A model generated the notes under the pieces. The model was not told where the DNA came from and made no database searches. It saw nothing but the letters and a program-made list of their open reading frames with translations. Below, in pieces: positions 1 to 4,786 of a stretch of DNA of 5,159 nucleotides. How positions within the stretch are numbered: the stretch's first letter is position 1; every line of letters starts with the position of its first letter. A program made the position numbers and the translations under genes. Source of the DNA: Actinomycetota bacterium (GTDB taxonomy: Bacteria; Actinomycetota; Actinomycetes; S36-B12); the NCBI GenBank assembly GCA_010029945.1, contig RGQW01000121.1, forward strand, positions 1-5,159, read 5' to 3'.

Positions 1-191
1 TCACTTCCGAAGAGGGTCGGTGCGCACGCGTTGCGGAATTCGTGCACAGCATCGTCGGTGCTCGCATCGACCGATTCGCGGTCGACGTCAGCACGGGATT
101 GTCGAATACCGGCGACCGTCGACGCGATGGCGCGGTCGACAAGAGCCTGCTCGCCCCCGCGGACGAGGGTGATGCGGGCCAGATCGCTCAT
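1..191 (-). CDS. holA: DNA polymerase III subunit delta, N-terminal fragment (runs off the left edge)
   Basis: This is the first 63 codons plus two bases of a gene that continues beyond base 1. The delta subunit belongs to the clamp-loader complex that opens the beta sliding clamp and loads it on DNA. The visible protein starts MSDLARITLVRGGEQALVDR and reaches PTLFGS at the edge. That matches the HolA N-terminal pattern of an LVxGxExxLVxRA strand-loop-helix followed by an acidic stretch and a S/T-LFG motif. The ATG at 191-189 is the only start candidate, because an in-frame TGA lies six codons upstream with no ATG, GTG or TTG between. No good Shine-Dalgarno is visible, so coupling to leuS, which ends 38 bp upstream, is possible. 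The TCA at bases 1-3 is not this gene's stop; the frame reads AGT then GA. The identity rests on the N-terminus and the neighbourhood only. Confidence 0.82.
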   Translation of the reverse strand, partial: MSDLARITLVRGGEQALVDRAIASTVAGIRQSRADVDRESVDASTDDAVHEFRNACAPTLFGS

Positions 192-229
192 GATGAGCCC
201 AGCATGTCACGTCGCAGAAAGCAAGGCAC

Positions 230-2728
230 CTACTCCGGGACGACGTTGACCAGTTTCGGAGGCCGAACAATCGTCGTCTTCACCGCGCGACCGTCGAGTG
301 CGGCGGTAACCGACTTCGAGGCCAGGGCGAGGTCGCGCAGTTCGTCTTCTGCGATGCTCGGTGACACGTCAAGACGATCCTTGACCTTGCCTGCGACTTG
401 AACCACGCAGGTGACGGAGTTCTCCACGAGCAGTGACTCATCCACGTCCGGCCATCCGGCCCGCGCGACGCTGGGCTCATGTCCGAGCCGGGCCCACATG
501 TCTTCGGCTGTGTAGGGCGCAACGAGCGAGACCATGATCGCGACGGCTTCGGCTCCTTCACGCACGGCCGGATCATCCGAGCCGGGCCCGGAGTCGATCG
601 CTTTGCGCAGCACGTTGACCAGTTCCATCACGCGCGCGACCGCGACGTTGAACCGGAACGTCTCCACGGCCTGGGCTGCATCGTGCAGGGCGCGATGGGT
701 TGCCTTGCGGACGCTCTCATCGCCGCCCCGAGGATCACTCCCAGGAGATGACGTGACGTCGCCAGCAAGCCGCCAGGCGCGAGCGAGAAACTTGGCCGAA
801 CCCGACGGGGACACATCCGCCCAGTCGACGTCATCTTCGGGAGGTCCGGCGAAGACCATCGACAGGCGAATCGCGTCGACGCCGTGTCGACTGAGTTCAT
901 CGGATAGCCGCACCAGGTTGCCGCGCGATTTGCTCATCGCCGAGCCTTCCATGATCACCATGCCTTGATTCAGCAGGCGTGTGAAGGGCTCGTTGAAGTC
1001 GACTAGGCCGAGATCGTTCAACACCTTCGTGAAGAAGCGGCTATACAGAAGGTGGAGAATCGCATGCGTCACACCGCCGACGTATTGATCGACGGGAAGC
1101 CATTCGCGCACCAGCTCCGGGTCGAAGGCAGCCGCGTGATTATTGGGGTCGGCGTAGCGGAGGTAGTACCAGGACGAGTCGACGAAGGTATCCATCGTGT
1201 CGGGGTCCCGCGTCGCTTCGCCCCCACACTGCGGGCAGTCGACCGTTGCCCACGCGACGGCGCCACCCAACGGTGACGTGCCCTTGGGCTTGAGATCCAG
1301 GCCTTCCGCCGGTGGCAGGACGACCGGGAGCTGCTCATCGGGCACGGGCACCTCGCCGCACGACGGGCAGTGGATGATCGGGATCGGTGTGCCCCAGTAG
1401 CGCTGCCGGGAGATAAGCCAATCGCGCAACCGGTAGTTGACCGCTTCCTCACCGGTCCCCCGCTCCGCGAGCACCTCGACGATGGCGGCAATCGCCTCGT
1501 CCTTGTTCAGTCCATCCAACGGACCGGAGTTCACGTGCGGTCCGTCGTCGGCGGTCGCCTCCCCGGTGACCGCTGGATCCTCACCAGCATCCACCACGAC
1601 CCGGACGGGAAGGTCGAAGGTGCGAGCAAAGTCGAGGTCACGCTGATCGTGAGCCGGCACGGCCATGATCGCGCCCGTGCCGTAGTCGGCCAACACGTAA
1701 TCCGACGCCCACACGGGGATGCGCTCTCCGTTGACCGGGTTGATGGCGTACCGCTGCAAGAAAACGCCGGTCTTGGCTCGGGAGGAATCCAGGCGATCCA
1801 TTTCCGAGGTTTGCTTGACCTTGTCGAGGTAGTCCGAGAACTCCGCTTGCGCCGGGCTTTCCGCTGCCAGCTCCGATGCCAAATCGGAGTCCGCGGCGAC
1901 GACGAAGAACGTCGCGCCGTACAGGGTGTCCGGCCGCGTCGTATAGACGGTGACGGGCTCCTCGCGACCTTCGATCTCGAAGTGCACTTCGGCGCCGGTG
2001 GATCGACCGATCCAGTTGCGCTGCATCAACAGCACCTTCTCCGGCCACTTACCCTCGAGTTGCTCCATGTCGTCGAGTAGGCGATCGGCGTAGTCGGTGA
2101 TCTTCAGATACCACTGCGTCAACTTCTTCTTGGTGACGTTCGAGTCGCACCGTTCGCATTGACCCGCCACCACCTGCTCGTTGGCGAGCACCGTCTGACA
2201 CTCGGGGCACCAATTAACGTTGCTGGCTTTGCGGTAGGCGAGACCTCGCCGGAACATTTGCAGAAAGAACCACTGGTTCCAGTGGTAGTACTCCGGGTCG
2301 CAGGTGTTGAAGACTCTGTCCCAATCGAAACTGCACGCGTAGCGGCGCATGGACGCCTTCTGTTGCGCGATGTTGTCGTAGGTCCACTGCACCGGATCCT
2401 CACCGCGCCGGATAGCCGCGTTCTCAGCAGGCAATCCGAAGGCGTCCCAGCCGATGGGGTGCATGACGTTGAAGCCGCGTTGCACCCAGTACCGAGCGAT
2501 GACGTCACCCAACGCGTACGCCTCGGCATGGCCCATATGCAGGTCACCGGAGGGGTACGGGAACATGTCGAGCACGTACTTCTTGGGCCGCTCATCATCG
2601 GGGAGACCCGATCGAAACGGCGCCAGCTCGTCCCACACCGGAAGCCACCGTTCCTGGATGGCTTCGACGTCGTACCGGGTGTCGTCGTACTGGGCGTCGT
2701 CGTTGCCGGTGTCCACACTTGTTGTCAT
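230..2728 (-). CDS. leuS: Leucyl-tRNA synthetase
   Basis: This cytosolic class Ia synthetase charges tRNA-Leu with leucine and is essential for translation. The 832-residue protein is complete. The Rossmann core carries the HIGH motif as HMGH (residues 64-67) with GWDAFGLP at 93-100. A zinc knuckle follows (C174/C177 and C191/C194). The CP1 editing domain (about 235-425) has TTRPDTLYGATF at 263-274 and GTGAIMAVPAHDQRD at 350-364, where D364 matches the conserved editing aspartate. A second CxxC pair is at C454/C457 and C498/C501. The core then resumes with the class I signature loop AMSKS at 597-601, followed by the helical anticodon-binding domain (about 640-770) and a small C-terminal domain. 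Only about seven residues separate NQGM from AMSKS, so the leucine-specific insertion of E. coli LeuRS is absent. The ATG start lies 25 bp after the octT stop. It has no clear Shine-Dalgarno, but a TAGTCT -10-like hexamer sits 9 nt upstream. Stop is TAG at 232-230. Confidence 0.98.
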   Translation of the reverse strand: MTTSVDTGNDDAQYDDTRYDVEAIQERWLPVWDELAPFRSGLPDDERPKKYVLDMFPYPSGDLHMGHAEAYALGDVIARYWVQRGFNVMHPIGWDAFGLPAENAAIRRGEDPVQWTYDNIAQQKASMRRYACSFDWDRVFNTCDPEYYHWNQWFFLQMFRRGLAYRKASNVNWCPECQTVLANEQVVAGQCERCDSNVTKKKLTQWYLKITDYADRLLDDMEQLEGKWPEKVLLMQRNWIGRSTGAEVHFEIEGREEPVTVYTTRPDTLYGATFFVVAADSDLASELAAESPAQAEFSDYLDKVKQTSEMDRLDSSRAKTGVFLQRYAINPVNGERIPVWASDYVLADYGTGAIMAVPAHDQRDLDFARTFDLPVRVVVDAGEDPAVTGEATADDGPHVNSGPLDGLNKDEAIAAIVEVLAERGTGEEAVNYRLRDWLISRQRYWGTPIPIIHCPSCGEVPVPDEQLPVVLPPAEGLDLKPKGTSPLGGAVAWATVDCPQCGGEATRDPDTMDTFVDSSWYYLRYADPNNHAAAFDPELVREWLPVDQYVGGVTHAILHLLYSRFFTKVLNDLGLVDFNEPFTRLLNQGMVIMEGSAMSKSRGNLVRLSDELSRHGVDAIRLSMVFAGPPEDDVDWADVSPSGSAKFLARAWRLAGDVTSSPGSDPRGGDESVRKATHRALHDAAQAVETFRFNVAVARVMELVNVLRKAIDSGPGSDDPAVREGAEAVAIMVSLVAPYTAEDMWARLGHEPSVARAGWPDVDESLLVENSVTCVVQVAGKVKDRLDVSPSIAEDELRDLALASKSVTAALDGRAVKTTIVRPPKLVNVVPE

Positions 2729-2737
2729 AGCCGGGCA

Positions 2738-2743
2738 AGACTA
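2738..2743 (-). promoter_or_regulatory. Possible -10 hexamer for a near-leaderless leuS transcript
   Basis: On the minus strand the hexamer TAGTCT fits the actinobacterial TANNNT -10 pattern and ends 9 nt before the leuS ATG. The leader has no Shine-Dalgarno, and no convincing -35 is visible at 16-18 bp. A start a few bases before ATG would let leuS be transcribed independently of octT. A match this short may be chance. Confidence 0.25.
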
Positions 2744-2753
2744 CCGAGGTAGC

Positions 2754-3467
2754 TCACCGCTGCCGACCGGCCAACGCTTCCGCCAGAGCGCACCCCACGT
2801 GCCGGTGGGCCGTCCACGACCAATGCATGCCGTCGGGGTTGGCGCTTCCATCGCGCAACCCCTGCAGCACCGCGGACTCCGGGTCCACGAGTCCGACGTT
2901 GAGAGCGACCGCCAAGCGATGCGCGGCAGCGCTGGCGCCCGCGTGGTGGCGGTTCGACGGGTAGTACGGCGAGCGATAGGGAGAAGGCGCCAGTAGCACG
3001 ATCGGCACGTCGGGGCGCAGCACGCGGATCGTTTGGATGATCCGGGTCAGATAACGGTCGGTCGCGTCCTGCGGCAGTTGCCGAAGCCGTCCACCCGTGG
3101 CCCGGATGACGCCCGGCGTGAGATCACGGTAGGCGCGGCGGAGTCGTCGGCGCAGCCCTCCTGGACGCACGTACGGCAGCGAGTCGCGCAGCCACGTCGG
3201 TACCGATGCCGGGAGTTGATCCATGCCACCAACCCCAATCACCACGTAGTCCGCACGGGGCAAGTACACGCCGTACGCCATCGGGTCCTTGGTGAGCGCC
3301 CACCAGGCGTCCCGCGCCGTCCACCCCTCACGGGCAACGAGGTCCACCTCGGCTCCCAACTCCCGAGCACAGACCATCGGGTAGAGCCGATCATCGGTGG
3401 GCTGCTCAATCCGCTCAGGTCCGTGAAACGCCAGAGAGTCGGCCACAACGAATAGATGGGCACCCAC
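2754..3467 (-). CDS. octT: SGNH/GDSL-family protein, diglucosylglycerate octanoyltransferase (OctT)-like
   Basis: This 237-residue protein probably transfers or hydrolyses an acyl group. It resembles mycobacterial OctT (Rv2418c), which octanoylates diglucosylglycerate early in methylglucose lipopolysaccharide synthesis. The SGNH features are visible: the nucleophile block FVVADSLAFHGP at 6-17 with Ser11, the block GWTARDAWW at 48-56, the oxyanion-type block GVGGMDQLP at 78-86, and the C-terminal block NPDGMHWSWTAH at 210-221 with Asp212 and His215 as the DxxH pair. No signal peptide is present, so it should be cytosolic. The start is GTG at 3467-3465, with AAAGGA placed 7 nt upstream. The gene leads the octT-leuS-holA set and is divergent from the EamA transporter gene. 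I recognised the family from conserved blocks and from mycobacterial gene order. The exact acceptor sugar in this organism is unproven, and a generic SGNH esterase is the alternative. Confidence 0.78.
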   Translation of the reverse strand: MGAHLFVVADSLAFHGPERIEQPTDDRLYPMVCARELGAEVDLVAREGWTARDAWWALTKDPMAYGVYLPRADYVVIGVGGMDQLPASVPTWLRDSLPYVRPGGLRRRLRRAYRDLTPGVIRATGGRLRQLPQDATDRYLTRIIQTIRVLRPDVPIVLLAPSPYRSPYYPSNRHHAGASAAAHRLAVALNVGLVDPESAVLQGLRDGSANPDGMHWSWTAHRHVGCALAEALAGRQR

Positions 3468-3474
3468 GAGCGGA

Positions 3475-3480
3475 TCCTTT
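3475..3480 (-). promoter_or_regulatory. Ribosome binding site of the octT-like gene
   Basis: Minus-strand AAAGGA with a 7-nt spacer to the GTG at 3467-3465. It fixes that GTG as the start; ADSL, the nucleophile block, begins nine residues in, as expected for an SGNH N-terminus. Confidence 0.7.
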
Positions 3481-3481
3481 C

Positions 3482-3500
3482 AGGGCGTACAGTGCGCCCT
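3482..3500. repeat. 19-bp near-perfect palindrome in the divergent intergenic gap
   Basis: AGGGCGTACAGTGCGCCCT is symmetrical about A3491. Six outer pairs (AGGGCG with CGCCCT) and two inner pairs match; only the T3488/G3494 pair fails. It fills over half of the 34-bp gap between octT and the EamA gene and overlaps the putative EamA -10 (TACAGT). Its placement suits an operator shared by both genes. No regulator gene is in the window, so the binding protein is unknown. Confidence 0.5.
3488..3493 (+). promoter_or_regulatory. Putative -10 element for a leaderless EamA transcript
   Basis: TACAGT fits TANNNT and ends 8 nt before the GTG at 3502, so transcription would begin at or next to the start codon. 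The 8 nt between (GCGCCCTC) contain no Shine-Dalgarno, as expected for a leaderless mRNA, which is common in actinobacteria. No -35 is recognisable. Confidence 0.5.
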
Positions 3501-3501
3501 C

Positions 3502-4383
3502 GTGACTGCTCGGGGTTGGGCGCTGTTTGTCGCCCTTGCTGTCTTGTGGGGCATCCCCTATCTGTTCATCAAGGTCGCCGTCGACGAACTCTCTCCGGCG
3601 ATGGTCGTCTGGGTGCGCGTCGCCCTCGGGGCGTTGATTCTGCTACCCATCGTTCTCGCTCGCGGAGACATCAAACGCCTCAGCGTGACTAACTGGTCGT
3701 GGATAGTTGTGTTCGCGTTCGTGGAGATCGCGCTGCCGTTCGGTGCGCTGTCTTACGCAGAGATTCGACTCTCGAGTTCGGTGACCGCGATCTTGATCGC
3801 CGCCGTTCCCATTCTTTCCGCGGTCATCGGTTGGCGCATCGGTATCGACGACCGGATCAGCAAGTCCCGCGCGTTGGGCCTTGCGATCGGGGTCATCGGA
3901 GTGGTGACGCTCGTCGGGATCGACATCCGCGGTGATGACTGGCTCAGCGTCGCTGCCTTGGGCATCACGATCGTTGGCTACTCCTTCGGCCCGATCATCG
4001 TCGCGACGAAACTTTCTCGCGCTCCCGCGATGGCCGTTATCACGATGGCGCTCGTCGTCAACGCGATCGTTTACGCGCCCTTGGCGTGGGTGACCCGGCC
4101 ACTGGTGCCCGTCTCCGCCCAAGCGTGGTGGTCGGTGATCATCCTGGGTGTGTTGTGCACGGCGGCGGCCTTCCTGGTCTTCTTCGCTCTGATCGCCGAA
4201 GCCGGCCCGTCCCGGACGACCGTCATCACCTTCATCGCCCCGGCCGTGGCGCTCGCGCTCGGCGTCGTGGTTCTGAGCGAGCCGCTGACCTGGGGAATCC
4301 TCGTTGGCTTCCCCCTGGTGATCATCGGCTCCTTCCTGGCGACCCGACGGGCACCTGCGGTGGAGGCCGAGCCCCACCCGTAG
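3502..4383 (+). CDS. EamA-domain (drug/metabolite transporter superfamily) permease
   Basis: This is a cytoplasmic-membrane protein of 293 residues, the usual size for a two-repeat DMT/EamA permease. Such proteins export or exchange small metabolites or amino acids; the substrate cannot be read from the sequence. About ten hydrophobic segments are visible, near residues 6-24, 34-52, 65-83, 92-110, 123-140, 147-169, 177-197, 207-231, 238-257 and 264-282. The N-terminal WGIPYLFIKVAVDELSP (16-32) and the SEPLTWGILVGFPLVIIGSF stretch (259-278) are typical EamA signatures. The tail is short and polar (TRRAPAVEAEPHP). GTG at 3502 is preferred because the protein begins directly with the family's RGWALF-type start, no other in-frame start is close upstream, and a -10 element is spaced for leaderless initiation. 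It is divergent from octT across 34 bp. A functional link to octT is possible but unsupported beyond the shared gap. Confidence 0.93.
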   Translation: MTARGWALFVALAVLWGIPYLFIKVAVDELSPAMVVWVRVALGALILLPIVLARGDIKRLSVTNWSWIVVFAFVEIALPFGALSYAEIRLSSSVTAILIAAVPILSAVIGWRIGIDDRISKSRALGLAIGVIGVVTLVGIDIRGDDWLSVAALGITIVGYSFGPIIVATKLSRAPAMAVITMALVVNAIVYAPLAWVTRPLVPVSAQAWWSVIILGVLCTAAAFLVFFALIAEAGPSRTTVITFIAPAVALALGVVVLSEPLTWGILVGFPLVIIGSFLATRRAPAVEAEPHP

Positions 4384-4458
4384 ACACGAGCAGTGGACAC
4401 AGCTGCCGAGACGTCGCCCAAAGATCCACCTGTATCGGCTCACCGGGGCCGCTGAGGG

Positions 4459-4485
4459 TGAAACAAAACAGGCCAATTTGTTTCA
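4459..4485. repeat. AT-rich 27-bp dyad (9-bp arms, 9-bp centre)
   Basis: TGAAACAAA (4459-4467) and TTTGTTTCA (4477-4485) are exact reverse complements separated by 9 bases with GGCC at the middle. Perfect 9-bp arms of this A/T-rich composition stand out in a GC-rich background. It could be a binding site for a dimeric repressor, or a stem in the EamA 3' transcript. No U-tract follows directly, so an operator seems more likely than a terminator, but nothing here proves it. Confidence 0.5.
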
Positions 4486-4494
4486 TTCGGCAGG

Positions 4495-4529
4495 GATATC
4501 GGCGAAATCCGCCGATGTCGGGTTATTTT
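4495..4529 (+). terminator. Hairpin with T-rich tail, candidate terminator of the EamA transcript
   Basis: GATATCGGCG (4495-4504) pairs with CGCCGATGTC (4510-4519) over 10 bp, including one G-U pair, around the loop AAATC. The stem is followed by GGGTTATTTT (4520-4529), a T-rich but interrupted tail. It lies about 110 bp after the EamA stop and before the next reading frame. TATTTT at 4524-4529 also fits a -10 hexamer, so this spot could instead or additionally start the downstream transcript. Confidence 0.4.
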
Positions 4530-4550
4530 CATCGCACATCACGTCGTTTC

Positions 4551-4631
4551 TTGGGGGACATCATCGACCGTCGCACAACACGTGTGCTTGCTCGCTGGGG
4601 ATCAGCCGTGACGGCCATGCTGCTTGCCGCA
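4551..4631 (+). repeat. Direct repeat, copy 1 (degenerate)
   Basis: This aligns without gaps to copy 2 at 4706-4786, offset 155 bp. By hand count 61 of 81 positions match, with 27 of 31 in the last part. It covers a G-rich leader block (TTGGGGGACATCATCGACC), a poorly conserved middle, and 16 codons of a signal-peptide start. Copy 2 has GAAGG as a Shine-Dalgarno; the same positions here read GCACA (4573-4577). Confidence 0.8.
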
Positions 4632-4709
4632 GCTGAGGGATATCCCTCAATTCTTGGGGGTGCCGTTCATGGGGTGAATTACCCTCACGCTGCCGTCACT
4701 ACGCCTTAG
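4584..4709 (+). pseudogene. Relic of a duplicated secreted-protein gene (signal-peptide fragment)
   Basis: GTG at 4584 opens a 41-residue frame ending at TAG 4707-4709. Its first 16 residues (VLARWGSAVTAMLLAA) match the start of the downstream secreted protein (VFVRWGSAVTAMLLAA). From codon 4 to 16 the two copies differ at four bases, all synonymous third positions (V9, T10, L14, A15), so both copies were once translated under selection. After residue 16 the similarity stops. The remaining 25 residues (AEGYPSILGG onward) lack a hydrophobic core continuation or a signal-peptidase site. No Shine-Dalgarno precedes the GTG. I read it as a truncated duplicate whose mature part is gone. Less likely, it is a short leader peptide of the next gene, whose GTG lies 29 bp after this stop. 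Confidence 0.6.
4634..4649. repeat. 16-bp perfect palindrome at the break point of the relic
   Basis: TGAGGGATATCCCTCA is fully self-complementary and begins two bases after the homology between the two repeat copies ends (4631). It contains the 9-mer AGGGATATC, also present at 4492-4500 at the foot of the upstream hairpin. It may be a protein-binding site or a scar of the rearrangement. Confidence 0.5.
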
Positions 4710-4786
4710 GGGGCATCATTTACCAGCGAAGGTCTCGAGTGTTCGTACGCTGGGGATCAGCCGTCACCGCCATGCTGCTCGCGGCA
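4706..4786 (+). repeat. Direct repeat, copy 2 (contains the start of the secreted protein gene)
   Basis: This is the partner of 4551-4631. It covers the leader block TTAGGGGGCATCATTTACC (4706-4724), the Shine-Dalgarno GAAGG, the GTG start and the first 16 codons of the secreted protein. The conserved leader block outside the coding part suggests the duplicated unit included 5' untranslated or regulatory sequence. Confidence 0.8.
4728..4732 (+). promoter_or_regulatory. Ribosome binding site of the secreted protein gene
   Basis: GAAGG lies 6 nt before the GTG at 4739. It selects this GTG over the in-frame ATG at codon 12 (4772), which would cut into the signal peptide. Confidence 0.65.

Larger units (their letters stand above)
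4384..4583. other. Intergenic region with no convincing gene
   Basis: Between the EamA stop and the relic reading frame at 4584 I see no codon-biased reading frame on either strand. The open frame that enters from 4086 here is an extension of an EamA shadow frame. The stretch holds the AT-rich dyad at 4459-4485, the hairpin plus T-rich tail at 4495-4529, and the start of the first direct-repeat copy at 4551. It is visibly less GC-rich around 4459-4530 than the flanking genes. Confidence 0.6.

Noticed and set aside
1..3. TCA at the left edge as a minus-strand stop codon
   Set aside because: The holA frame reads AGT (5-3) then GA (2-1), so the TGA is out of frame and the gene continues.
1370..2080. 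Long plus-strand open frame (236 codons) antisense to leuS
   Set aside because: It lies wholly inside the unmistakable leuS gene. Long antisense frames are expected opposite GC-rich codon-biased genes, and its product shows no motif.
2159..2752. Plus-strand open frame (197 codons) across the leuS 5' end
   Set aside because: It is antisense to the conserved HIGH-motif region of leuS, and its product has no recognisable features.
4440..4461. Possible terminator stem TCACC...GGTGA just after the EamA gene
   Set aside because: The stem is only 5 bp with a 12-base loop and no T-tract; the hairpin at 4495-4519 is far stronger.
3643..4476. Minus-strand open frame (277 codons) antisense to the EamA gene
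   Set aside because: The product is a low-complexity mix of Asp, Arg, Gly and His opposite hydrophobic codons. It is a shadow of the membrane protein gene.
4672..4684. Short dyad GGGTGAATTACCC
   Set aside because: Only four paired bases each side; likely chance given the local G and C tracts.
4086..4709. Plus-strand open frame of 207 codons reaching into the relic
   Set aside because: The first half is out of frame within EamA and has arginine- and proline-rich shadow composition. Only the last 41 codons, from GTG 4584, resemble a real coding sequence, so I list just that part.
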